A stretch of DNA of 64,000 bases from Acanthornis magna (taxonomy: Eukaryota; Chordata; Aves; Passeriformes; Acanthizidae). Shown here in pieces: positions 12,545 through 23,575 of the stretch (the stretch's first letter is position 1; each line of letters opens with the position of its first letter). The DNA lies in contig JAWUZG010000084.1 of the NCBI GenBank assembly GCA_036785705.1, positions 7,763,501 through 7,827,500 of the forward strand. Direction: 5' to 3'. The notes below the pieces were generated by a model that did no database searches, was not told the origin of the DNA, and was given only the letters and a program-made list of their open reading frames with translations. The position numbers and the translations under genes are program-made.

Positions 12545-13715
12545 AAGTGATCTTCTTGTGTGACAAAGTGACCTGCTTGGTGGATGAGGCTGTGGATGTG
12601 CCTACCCGGACTGCGGTAAAACCCTTGAAACCATTTCCCCTGGAGAAACTGGCTGCTCATGGCTTGGACAGGTGCACAGTTCACTGGGTAAAGAACTGGC
12701 TGGATGGCTGGACCCAGAGTGATGGTGGGTGGCGTACATCCAGCTGGGGTCAATGGTGTGACCCAGGGCTTGGTATTGGAGCCAGTCCTGTTTCATATCA
12801 TTATCGATCTGGACACGGGGATCGAGGGCACCCTCAGTCCGTTTGCACACACCAGGTCGGGTGGGAGTTGATCTGCGGAAGGGCAGGAAGGCTCTGCAGA
12901 GGGATCAGGACAGGCTGGATCCATGGGCTAAGGACACTCGATCTGCAGGAGGTTCAGCAAGGCCCAGTGCCAGATCCTGTCCCTGGTTACAACAGCCCCA
13001 GGCAGCTCTACAGGCTGGGAGCAGAGTGGCTGGGAAGCTGCTCAGTGGAAAAGGACCTGGGGGTGCTGCAACACAGGCTGGACATGAGCCAGCTGTGCCC
13101 AGGTGGCCTAGAAGGACAAAGGCATCCTGGCCTGGATCAGGAATAGTGTGGCCAGCAGGACCAGGGCAGGGATTGTCCCCCTGTTCTCAGCACTGATGAG
13201 GCCACACCTCGAGCGCTGTGTCCGGATCTGAGCCCCTCAATTCAAGCAAGGCATTGAGGAGCTGGAGTGAGTCCAGAGAAGAGCAATGGAGCTAGGGAAG
13301 GGTCTGGAGCACAAGTCCTGTGAGGAGCAGCTGAGGGAGCTGGGAGTGTTTAGCCTGGAGGAGGCTCAGGGGGGACCTTACTGCTCTCCATAACCCCCTG
13401 AAAGTAGGCTGTAGCCAGGTGGGGGTCGGTACCGTCTCCCAAGTAATTAGCAACAGGATGACAGAAAATAGCCTCAAGTTCTGCCAGAGGAGGTTTGGGA
13501 TGGGATATTAGGAAACATTTCCTCAGCAGAACAGTTGTCAAGCATTGGAACAGGCTGCCCAGGGAAGTGGTTGTGTCACCATCCCTGGTGGTATTTAAAA
13601 GCTGTGTCGATGTGGCCCTTAGGGACATGGGTTAGTGGTGGACTTGGCAGTGTGGGGCAAATGGTTGGACCTGATGATCTTGGAGATCTTTTCTGACCAG
13701 AATGATTCTATGATT
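12545..13715 (+). mobile_element. CR1 LINE fragment, second subfamily type, reverse transcriptase to 3' end
   Basis: The sequence follows a CR1 consensus from the reverse transcriptase region to the 3' end. Recognisable parts include 'GGAGAAACTGGCTGCTCATG' at about 12640, the 'AACTGGCTGGATGG' block near 12693, 'AGGCTGCCCAGGGAAGTGG' near 13551 and a terminal GATTCTATGATT-type octamer pair near 13700-13713. The catalytic block expected near 12845 (F-A-D-D-T-K) is not recognisable, and frameshifts break the frame, so the copy is dead. The sequence differs throughout from the copy at 1-1392, so it comes from a different CR1 subfamily. The 5' boundary is uncertain; 12431-12544 may also belong to it. 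Confidence 0.93.
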
Positions 13716-15754
13716 GCACAGATTCAACAATATGCCATATGCAGAGGCACATGAGCTCTGCCTAAGGACAGGCAATAAAACAATGCTAATGTTATTCTAG
13801 GGCAAGCACAAAAAGTTTCTCTAAAACCTTATACTTCACTTTTTAAATCTGCAGTAACAACCACCGGAGTGATTTAAGATTCAGTAACCTGGAAGAATCA
13901 ATTATCAAGGCCTGACTCAATGGTGTGTAGAGACACCTTTAAAGTTATTTAACATTGCTCTACAGATGCAGTGTCCCAAAAGAGGCATTATTCACCCGTA
14001 CAACTGAGCTAAAGTTTCGGCACAGAAGACTTCAAGCAATCCCTAGATTTGCAAAACACAGTTTAATGGAAATTCACACTCCTGGCTTGAGTATTGGGAT
14101 TTACATCTGCCAAAAATAGTGGGATGAATTCCAGGGTACAGTATGTGTCTTAGTCTTTTGGTTTCCACTCAACCTGATCCGAGCAGTTAGTCTAAGTCAT
14201 TGTCTGGACAAGTTATCTACTCTTTAATTTCTGAAGTACATTCAGTAATTTCCTCAAATTTTCAGAAGTGAGAATTGCTACATGATGCACTGTAATTTGT
14301 TTTTGTTGCTGTTACTGGAGCCAAGTGAAAATGCTGCTGTAGTAATGTGGGCTAGCAACCACCTGCTCTGAAAAAAAACGGACCTATTTTCCTTATGTTT
14401 CTTGCTGTGGCACAGGAAAAACTCATGGAAATACCTAGCCTTTAATTTTATTAATTCTGCTTTTAAACCTGATACCAAATTTGAAAGACAGAACTGTTCT
14501 GATCCCTTCCTTAACTGTGGATCAAATACCAATGTACCTGTATTTCACTTGCAAATACAATTTCTAACTTAGTCTAACTTAGAAGCTAATCAAGGAATTT
14601 CTTCATCTTGTAATGTCTCATCTGCAGGTCGTTAGAACTGTGATTAGAATTAAAATTACCATTAAAAATTTCATGCTGTGGTTTCATTACCTGTGTCAAA
14701 TGAGTTACATTAATCATGAATTACGATACTCACAGGCTTGTGTTAACATGCATCTCAACAGGAATCATGAGGTTTCCACTGAAATTTGCAATTCAAGACT
14801 TAATTTTCATAAACATCTGAGAATCCAAGCTAGAACTCAACTTCATGAAGGAATGACTCGGGAACTTGTGTTGTCAGAGAGCAAGATACGTGTGTCACTC
14901 ACAAGCACCTTCGCATATTCATGCATTATAGACCACTTGCCGTTATTTGCTCAGCTAAAACGTGAGCTCAGAGAAGACGATGGCACCAATCCAATCCCCT
15001 TTTAAGTCAGTAGAAAGGCTCTGGTGGCACCTCTTTGTGACAGCTCCCTACAAGCAGCCACACAACTGCACGGATGGCAGAGGGCAGCCTTAGTCTCTAC
15101 AGCATCCCTGCTTTCAGGGGGAAGGACACTGGTCTGAATGCACAAAATCAGCATCCAAATATGCAAAGTCCTTGTCCTGGCAGAAGCAGTTACTCTGCTC
15201 TGCTATACAGGGCCCACTGCATTTCCCTGAAGGAAGCATTTTCAATTGGGTCACCATTTCTCTTTAAGGATAAAAAAATAGATAAATATGTAATCCCTCA
15301 ATTTATTAGCAATACAAAAGTATTAAACCAACTTTTGCTGTAATCACTGAACAGGAAAGTAAAGATATCTTTTAGTTTCTTATTAACATAAAAGAAAAAA
15401 AACACAAAACCATCTAAAAAGTAATTTAATTATGGAGCAAACTAAGCTTTTAAAGTGTCATAAAGCTATGCAACATAAACTACATAAGCTAGATTGCCAT
15501 CAAGTATTAGATGAAGCAACCTGGTGTAAAACAACTATGTCAGAAAAAGAGGTGTCATCTTTCATCACGTGTACTCATCCAAAATAATTACTCCAATCTT
15601 TCCACTTTCTCCCACTGTTACCTTTGTATGCTCATATACCCTTCTCTGAGAGTACATTTCCTTATCTAAGTCAGTATCCCCTGACTTCCCATTTTCTTAA
15701 GAACAGATAGTCAAAAGCAGCTAATGATCATATACCTGTAACAAAAATGAAAGT

Positions 15755-15767
15755 AAAAAAAAAAAAA
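15755..15767 (+). repeat. (A)13 homopolymer
   Basis: Uninterrupted A run followed by CCAAAC. No retroelement is identified next to it. Confidence 0.8.
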
Positions 15768-16813
15768 CCAAACATGCCAACAATCACCCTGAGCTTTATG
15801 CTTTCATTTTGTACCCCTCTTTTCTACCTGCCTTCTAAACTGAAAATTTTCCAGCCTGAAGACTGCCTTGCTGTATACCTGCATATTATTAGTGTTATGT
15901 AAATAACATCAGGGCCCAGAGAGGTGTTACATTCTCAGCTGAGTCCTCAGAACTTGCTGGTATCATCACTACCCTGCCATTACAATAAGATAAAAGAGAT
16001 TGCAAAACTCTGGGAAAATCGTTCTTCCATCCCTGCTACCCCCATGTGCATGACACAAACCTGTCACCAAGAAGGGCATCTCCTAGTCCCAGTTACCAGC
16101 CTTCACATACTAGAGAAACAAAATGTTCAGCAGTAAGTGAGATATAAAATAAACACTAATTTTAATATCCATGCTGAAGCATTCATCTTTGAATACACTG
16201 CTGCAAATACTGAAATTAATTCTCAGTAATCTGTAAAATAAATAATTTCCAGTTCTTAAAAATTGCCAATGTACTAATTACTTAAGTAACACAATGAGAA
16301 GTTTGGATGGACTTCTTGGAAAGCTACAAACAATAAAATATAAATTAAACAGCCAACATTTACAGAGAAGGGTATCTTCTGTAGGCACCGTACAGCTGGC
16401 AAGACAGAATTCTATTTTTGTGAATAATCTCAAACTAGGAAAGAGAAGAAAACAGAAAAAGAGGCAAGAAAAGCAAGATGTAGGGGAAAATGGCAAAAAG
16501 AAATCTGTTCATCAGTTGAAAGAACAGAAAATCATGAATTAGAAAATAAGTCATTAGTATGAGAGGAAGAAAAACGAGGAGGAAGTGTGAAAAGAATCCA
16601 GCTCTCTCGAATGGCAATTTTTAGTTACTAATAAAAAGTACCACCTTCCAGAAAAGCTGCTGCTTGCATGTCTAAATGGATGCCACTCCAGGGAATGTCC
16701 AAACTCCCTCAGGCATAAGAATCAAAACTGTCCAACTCAGGGAAGTGAAAGAGGAGAGACATTACATTTCATATCCACTTTCCGGCTGTGATCCAAATCT
16801 GGCACAGATGGCT

Positions 16814-16867
16814 TGTAAATGATTGTCACTGCCAGGAACCTGCAAATGATTGTTGCTACCAGAAACC
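16814..16867 (+). repeat. 27-bp imperfect tandem duplication
   Basis: The units 16814-16840 and 16841-16867 align end to end with about five differences, all transitions. Both contain AAATGATTGT. This looks like an old local duplication. Confidence 0.85.
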
Positions 16868-19800
16868 CATTGGCCCGTGGAAAAATCAGTTTTAGTCTCA
16901 ATCTGGCTGCTGATACCGCAGAGGTGGTGGGGGGTGGCCGTGCTCTGGGACAACTGGTGCAGTCACTTAGTGTCATAAGGCCCATACAAGAGGTGGCAAA
17001 GCCCCTTCAGCCCCTTACTTAAATTCACCTCTGGCACACTGCAAAGCACAATGAGGTTTCAGTCCTGGCTCTGCAGCTCATCTCCCTTGAGCCTCGTCCC
17101 ACTTCCATTTAAGCCAACACCCTGCAACTTTCACAGGTCAGGATACTTATTTTCCTCGTCCCTCTTTTCTGCCTAGTTGATTTAGGGGACCAGCTTCAGG
17201 GTAGCAATTGCCTCTGACATGTCCCTCACACTGATGCTGGGCAAACCACCTTTGATCTCTGCTGGAGTCTCTCTGCACCACAGCAGGAACACTCTATGCA
17301 AGAGCACAGAGCTCCATTATGGGAGAGCTCTAACTTAAATGATTTAAAAGCACACGACCAGGCTAATTTTATACACTGAATAACCTGAGACAAGACAGCC
17401 TGTTTCAGAGAAGAGCACAGACACAGTCTTTGAACCCTTTTCCTCAGAAAAAGCAGTTCTTGTAAATTATCCATGCTATTCCCCATGGCGGGAGGATGGG
17501 AGGCAGCCTGCCTGCATTGCGATGCTCTGTCACAAACTGCACCTTGCAGCAAGGTGAGCACTCCACCTGCACTGCTGCCTTCGGAATGCCAAAGCTTAGG
17601 GGTATATAATATCCCAATAGCATAACCACGCGCACAGAAACAAGTGTGGGACACCCTTGCTCTTTAAGGACGTTCTTGTTACAGGACTTGTTTACACATC
17701 ACACTTTCAGAAATCTTCTTATCTGCCCTAATTGCGATGATTCATGAATTTACAACCCAGCTGTGCTCCACAATTTTCTTCCAACTGTAAACCTTCCCTT
17801 TGAAAGTAAATAACTTGTGACTGTTTATAGCTGCAATATCTAAGCACAGCCTTAAAACTTCAGAGCAAATTCACGAAAGCTACAAAAACTGAGCATAATA
17901 AAACCTGTCACAAACAAAAATAATGTATATTATTACCACCATCATGTACATATCAAGACATATTATGCCACTGCAAATGCAGGCTGTGATCTGCTCTCTT
18001 CAGTGCCCTCAGTGCCAAGTGCCAGGCCCCCCAAGGCACAGTTCATGGGGTCCCCTCTGGGCATGGCAGGTTTATCCACCCAAACCAAGGCTCAGCAGCA
18101 TCACACAGACACTTTACAGAGAACTCTGGGGACTTGGATTAAATTGATTCCTGTGTGGATTGGGCTTTTCAGCTGGTGGTGTTTAGATATTTCTCATGGA
18201 ACAGGTTAGCTGTTTGTGTAAATGCTGCTTTTAAAGTCACAGGATCAAGATTCATTGTTAAAGAAGCAGCTGAAAATGTAAGAACAAATAGTAATAATAG
18301 AGACTAGGACCTTACTGTAACTGAGTTTACTGATACTTTCATCTTACCTAGCAGCAGTTTTATTTGACTGTAGCTTTATAGTACAAGGAACATCTTCACT
18401 TATTCAAGACACACGAGCATAAAATAAAAATGAGTATGTTAATTTAAGAAATGCTATAAATTAAAAATGAGTTCAAGAAAAATATATGAAACCAAAACAT
18501 ATTTTTGAACAAAAAACCTGAACTCCTGTGAAATTTTAATGATTTCCAGACACTTCTGTATTGTATTTTCTATTGGAAACTGCCGAAGGGTACCAAAAGA
18601 AAACACTACTGTGCTCGAGAACCTAAGTCTTCAAGAAGCTACATCTTACTCTTAACTACCACTGCAAACCACCTTTGGGGCTGGGGGCAGCTACATGGAC
18701 TTCAACTGTTGTTTTTTAATTGAGTCCAGACTACTTTGAATCTTTATAATAAAGAGCAGAGACACTGTTAAAAATGGGTTCAATTTAAAGAATTCCTAGC
18801 TCATTGTACCTTGTGTGCAGCTTCATGTAAGTGCTTAATCATATGCTTGAACTTCTATCTATGAAACGTGTTTCATGAAAATAAATGCAATATATTTACT
18901 TTTAGAAAACAATTTCCCAATTATTTTTCATAACATTAGCAAACTCAAATCTCATCCTGTGACTATTAGTGTTTCAAAAACAGAATACATAAGAGAAGAA
19001 AAGAGATAAGAGTGCTGAAATCGCAAACTCACAAATAATATCTTTTATTGACCTCAGCATGAACTAGCACTAATACTGTAAAAATTGCCTACTATTTTTT
19101 GTTAACTCACTCAAAATGTTCTCAGCATAAAAAGGGAAGTATAAGTTTGTGAGTTGTGGACACACAGGTGGATCGCTTAATGAATTGCACATGGCACATT
19201 GGAACTGACTCCCTCTGGCTCATTTCACTTGAAAGGAAAAATATTACATTCTACTAACGGAAACACAATACTCCTTTGCTTGAGTTAATTTAGGTCTATA
19301 GCTGCACATACGTTTAATTGCTAGAAAGACACAGCTTTCCAGACCTCAGCATGCCCAACAGCCTGTGCTCTGCCCCCCACATTAGCAGCAGCGACACTCT
19401 TGGCTGTCACATGCCACCCAGGCCATAAAGAAGGTGGTGAACCTTCCTCCAAGCTCTGAGAGTCAGCAACCACTGAACACACCACAGTAAACAAGGATCT
19501 GAAGCAACAGGGCAGATAAGCGTGGGGCATTTTGCTCGCAGAGAAAAGACAAACTGTTCCAAGGGGCGCACATTGGGTCTCTCCTCCTCCTTATGTATTT
19601 CACTCCCACAAAATAATACTTTGACCTAATTTACTAATACAGTGTTTTCATGCGTGAACTCAGTCACATATGCATTCACAAACCATTGCTTCCTGGGTAA
19701 GTATATTTAGGGGGTCCTGGAAGATGCTTTAAAAATGTAAGTCCACTAAGATTTGCAGTGATATACCTCTAAGTCAATAACTACCTCTGAAGACTGAAAA

Positions 19801-20628
19801 ATAAGTCAACTTCTTAAGAGAACTCTGTTAGAAACCTAAATAAAGACACTTCAGAGCAGAAGCATGATTCATGCCTTTTGGTTCCGAGAATTCTTCAGGA
19901 GTTTCTGACCATAAACACACCATTAATGTTCAAAAATAACATATTAGAAAAAATATTAGTATCATCAAATCTGTGTTTCTCTGAAGATTTGCTGCTTTGC
20001 CTCCCTTTGCTTCTCCAAGCTGCACTGAGCAGAAGTAGAGTTGTTTTACTTTCTTCTTCAAGGCCACTGCTATAAAACCCCTCAGCAAAGTTTTGGCATT
20101 GGCCTCTGCAGAGCTTTGCGTACAGTGAGAGAACAGAGAAACTGTTCCACTGCTGCTGGGAAGAGCCATGAACAGCTGTTCTTCCGGTATTTCTGTCCTC
20201 ATTACAAGGCTTCAAATTGCATCAGAATGCATCCACTAGTCATTTTTGAAGCCTTATTGCCAATTCTTTACGTCTTTTCAAAATGCATGGGCTGCAAGTG
20301 CTATTACAGAGAGAACGGCAATATTCTCAGATTCATTGTAATCACATTTCTTTCTTTCTAATTCTTTTATTAATTTGAACTATGATGTGCATGTATCAAA
20401 ATATCAGATTTCCACCTGTGCAGCTATCATGGGGTTTTATTCTCTGTATTAAGGAATGCTTTATTTGTGTTTATGCTGCATTCATTGTGGCATACACCTG
20501 CCACACTGTCATTGAGAATGGGTCGAACTACAACTGACCTGCTTAGACAGCTGCCTGTTTTAAAATGCACTCTGTACATATTTTTAATTCCATGATTCTC
20601 TACCAACAAGAAAAATGAAAGGTTTATC

Positions 20629-20889
20629 GGAATCACAGAATCAACTAGCTTGGAAAAGACCTCTGAAATCATCGAGTCCAACCCATGACTGAACACCACC
20701 GTGTCAACCAGAGCACAGCACTGAGTGCCACATCCAGTCTTCCTTTAATATCCCCAGGGACAGTGACTCCAACACCTCCCTGGGCAGCCCATTCCAATGC
20801 CCAGTCACCCCTTCTGTGAAGAAACTCTTCCTAATGTCCAACCTAAACCTCCCCTAGTGCAGCTTAAGACTGCGTCCTCTTGTCCTATG
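20629..20889 (-). mobile_element. CR1 LINE 3'-end fragment
   Basis: The + strand carries the reverse complement of a CR1 3' end. It starts with GGAATCACAGAATCA (the terminal octamers), continues with 'GAAAAGACCTCTGAAATCAT' and 'TCGAGTCCAACCCATGA', then 'CTCCCTGGGCAGCCCATTCC', and stops at 'CTCTTGTCCTAT'. It is about 260 bp, 5'-truncated, non-coding, and close to the left edge of the CpG island. Confidence 0.95.
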
Positions 20890-21107
20890 TTTCTGTATCC
20901 ACCTTGTTTCATTTACAACCAAACAAATGAAACAAACATGCTTTCTGTCGTATCCAGAGCACCTTGTTAAACCCTTCGTGATTTCCTTCTGGAAATACTC
21001 GGTTTGAAAAAGATACTTCAATGAAAACTAAATAAAAAATAACCCCATAATGTTAATGCACTTGGAATAGCAGATTCAGAAAAGGGTTTAACACTACAAC
21101 AGCCCAT
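20890..21107. other. short unique AT-rich spacer between CR1 and CpG island
   Basis: No feature is recognised. Base composition changes sharply from AT-rich to GC-rich near 21108. Confidence 0.5.
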
Positions 21108-21908
21108 CCCGCCCGGAGAGAAATCTTTGGCTCGGTTTCCCCTCGGACCGGCGAGTCTGACACACAAACTATTCCCTCGCTCCAGCTGCAGACGTTCCCG
21201 CTCCGAGCCCGGGCGCTCGGGGCAGGGCAGGGCTGCGAGGCTGGGGCGGGCAGGGGGCTCCGCGCACCGCGGGGCTCCGCACACGCGGGGCCGGGGCCGG
21301 GGCCGCTGACGCACGGGGCTCCCGGGCCGCCGCCGCGCCGCGGCTCCCGTAGCTTATGGCAACGGCGGAGCCAATGGCAGCCGCGGGCCGGGCGCTGCCA
21401 TGGCGATCCCGCTCCGCGCCATGGCGGCACCGCCGGCCGCGGCCGCCCCGCGCATCGCCCGCCCGCAGCCGCGCTCCGGAGCGCCGGCGGCGGGGGCAGC
21501 GCGGGCCCGGCCCCCGAGCCCGCGGCGCGGCAGCCGCCACCGACGGCGCAGCGCTCCGCCCGCCCGCTCGCCGGGGCCGCAGGGCAGGACAGCTCCGCGC
21601 CCTGCCCGCGCCCCGCAGGGCTGACAGCTCGCCCCGAGAGCAGCCTCCGAACTTCGCGGAGCGGCACCAGCCCGAAGTTGGGAGGCGGGACCGGGCCCTG
21701 TCTCCGGGAGCGCCCGCACGGACTAGCCCGCGATCCGCTCCCCGCGGCGGGACCCACCGCCGCACCGCCGCGCCCCGGTGGACCCACCGCCGACCCCGCC
21801 ACCGAGGCACGGGCTCCGGCGGGGACCCTCCGAAGGGCAGCGGCTCCTGCCCAGAAGCAGCCCCGGTGCCTCCGCCCCACCCGCCGCCTCCCGCAGGGTC
21901 TCCCTTAC

Positions 21909-21946
21909 CTGTAAGGGATCCAGTCCGCCTGGTGCCGCGAACTCAT
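21909..21946 (-). CDS. candidate first coding exon (partial), gene not recognised
   Basis: On the minus strand an ATG at 21946-21944, with G at -3, opens the frame MSSRHQADWIPY. After 12 codons and two further bases it meets a consensus 5' splice site, CAG|GTAAGG, with the exon ending at 21909 and the intron starting at 21908. The unspliced frame hits TAA inside the donor itself, so it makes sense only if spliced. The position, inside the CpG island and just downstream of the C/G skew reversal, suits a first exon. I do not recognise the gene from 12 residues. No second exon is evident between here and position 1, so intron 1 would have to be longer than about 21.9 kb. The transcription start, probably about 21.97-22.1 kb, is not defined. 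A chance donor in GC-rich sequence is the main alternative. Confidence 0.4.
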
Positions 21947-22360
21947 CTCTCCCCGGCGACGCTGCCCGGAGCCGAGGAGGCGGACGCGGCCGCTGCTGCC
22001 CGAGTCGGAACCCGCCACGGCGCGGGCAGCATCCTCCGTCCGGGGCGGGGGCGGGCGGCGCGCCGGTTATCCCGGCAGCGGCCGCAGAAACATCCCCCCG
22101 GGGAGGGCTCCCAGCGGCGGGCCGGGCTGCATGGGGAGGGGGCGGCCGGGGGCAGCGGGAGGCGGCTCCCAGCCCTTCCTCCCTGCCCGGAGCGGCGGCT
22201 GAGTCGCGCACCGGAGCGGGGAGGGGCGGGGGAAGGGCTAGCGGCGGGCAGGGAAAGGCAGGGCAGCAGCGCGGCGTCCCCGCTGCCGCTATCTGCCCGC
22301 CCCCCCGCTGCCGCCGCCGTCGCGCTCAGGCATCGCCCGGGCGAGGCGGGTCCCGCCGCC

Positions 22361-22385
22361 CCGAGCCGAGCCGAGCCGAGCCGAG
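22361..22385 (+). repeat. (CCGAG)5 tandem repeat in the CpG island
   Basis: Five perfect 5-bp units. A short GC-rich satellite within the promoter region, probably prone to slippage. Confidence 0.9.
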
Positions 22386-22500
22386 CCGCCCTCCGCGCCG
22401 GGCCCGCCCCTGCCCCGTCAGCCGCGGCGCCGCTGGGCATATGCGGGCGGCGCGGCCGGAGGGAACGGGCTCGGGCTGCGTTCGGCTCGGCACAGCGCTG

Positions 22501-22530
22501 TACAGCCCGGTACAGTCCGGTACAGCCCGT
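22501..22530 (+). repeat. 10-bp x3 tandem repeat (TACAGYCCGG)
   Basis: Three adjacent 10-bp units: TACAGCCCGG, TACAGTCCGG and TACAGCCCGT. They are spaced at one helical turn, so any bound factor would line up on one face of the DNA. No known binding motif is recognised with confidence. Confidence 0.85.
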
Positions 22531-22660
22531 CCTGACGGCGACAGCGACCGAGCCCTGTGCCGGGCGCTGGCCGGGCAGCCCTCGCCTGACCGGGGCGGGG
22601 AGAAGTGCGAGGAGAGCGCAGTCTGCACGCAGGCTCTTCTCAGCCCAGCCCACCGTCAAA

Positions 22661-23041
22661 ATGTATGAATTGCAGCAACTCAACCCAAAATGGTCGAGGA
22701 ACCACGGCCTGGGGGCTGTTAGTAAGAGCTTAACGCGGCCCTTAAGGGAAAATCCGTGGTTTTGCTGTGCCAGCAGCGGACTGATGCCTTGCGGTGATGA
22801 GAGCTTTTGGGATCTGGTGGCCGGAGCCGCCTCTGGCGGCCCTGGCACGGCCGCGAGCGCCAGCAGCTCTCCTGGGAAAACCACAGTGGAAAACAGAGGC
22901 TGGCTGGGAGCAGAGCAGTCACGGCGCCCTGAGGAGACCACCTTTTGCTACACGAGTGTCTTACAGGCCGCCGTCCGTTCAGCCCAGCAAGACCTGCTCT
23001 GCTCCAACTCTACAACCACAGCAGAAGTAAAGCCCTTTTAA
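22661..23041 (+). CDS. possible small + strand ORF at the island edge, low confidence
   Basis: A 126-codon frame starts at ATG 22661 with A at -3 and ends at TAA 23039-23041. It starts MYELQQLNPKWSRN and ends in AEVKPF. It is also the tail of a 561-codon frame that runs through the whole CpG island from 21356. Part of it lies outside the extreme-GC zone, so its openness is slightly less trivial than that of the rest. I see no domain, signal peptide or membrane segment. It would suit a transcript running rightward from a divergent promoter, but chance is the more likely explanation. Confidence 0.12.
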   Translation: MYELQQLNPKWSRNHGLGAVSKSLTRPLRENPWFCCASSGLMPCGDESFWDLVAGAASGGPGTAASASSSPGKTTVENRGWLGAEQSRRPEETTFCYTSVLQAAVRSAQQDLLCSNSTTTAEVKPF

Positions 23042-23558
23042 ACCATGTAAATCCCATGTCAGATTATAAGCTTATAGAAACAGTTCCAGGCTTCATGGAA
23101 GAAACATGACCTGAGGAAAAAAAATTGTGAAAGATAAAGATTAATGAAAAATACAATCTCTATGTGCTTTGAATAATGCCAGTGTGGCCCCTAGAATCTC
23201 ACAAGTTTTGTTGTACGTAACATTTGTATGGATATGGGGGAGATATTTAAAGAAAACTTGTGAGTTAAATGAAGTCACCTTTTCTCCCAAAACAGGCACT
23301 GGGAAATAAACAACCAAAGAGTCAAATGTGGCACTCACTGTACCTTGGGAAGACTAGGATAGTGAGGGGCACCTTAGTGACAAAGATGTGACACTCTGAC
23401 CTGATAAACCATTCCCAAATTGCAATGTTGGTCTTCTGCTTGATGTGTAAATGCATGTGGAAGAAGGGTACGGTACAGCTTATACCATCACAAGGACTGC
23501 AGAATTGGAAGGAGAGATGAATGATTAAGGTTCTGGAAAGATGCACATCTAAGCAGAG

Positions 23559-23575
23559 AAAAAAAAAAAAAAAAA
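23559..23575 (+). repeat. poly(A) tract
   Basis: A run of about 17 A followed by GAAAA. No retrocopy is recognised upstream. Confidence 0.85.

Larger units (their letters stand above)
13716..20628. other. non-coding AT-rich region, no gene recognised
   Basis: No convincing exon, RNA gene or mobile element is recognised. Open frames are short and look random, including a 130-codon + frame at 14613-15005 whose translation has no known domain. A 27-bp imperfect tandem duplication is listed separately. Possibly intronic to the minus-strand candidate at 21.9 kb. Confidence 0.6.
21108..22650. promoter_or_regulatory. CpG island promoter, probably with divergent start sites
   Basis: About 1.5 kb of very GC-rich sequence dense in CpG, in an otherwise CpG-poor window. 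This is the hallmark of a vertebrate promoter kept unmethylated in the germ line. GC boxes (GGGGCGGG type) are visible at 21243, 22042, 22047, 22223 and 22592, with an inverse CCGCCCC near 22404. A CCAAT box lies at 21371-21375 and an ATGGCAAC RFX-like half site at 21356-21363. I see no clear TATA box. By manual count the + strand has about C114:G70 over 21721-21960 and about C78:G115 over 22021-22260. A reversal like this is typical of transcription starting near 21.96-22.05 kb and running outward on both strands. Weakly elevated GC continues to about 22.9 kb. Confidence 0.88.

Noticed and set aside
12547..13196. 199-codon and overlapping + strand frames
   Set aside because: They are out-of-frame or broken remains of the CR1 reverse transcriptase region, not a host gene.
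21053..22941. Several 100-332 codon minus-strand frames in the CpG island
   Set aside because: High GC content removes stop codons in all frames; products are low-complexity R/P/A/G and overlap each other on both strands.
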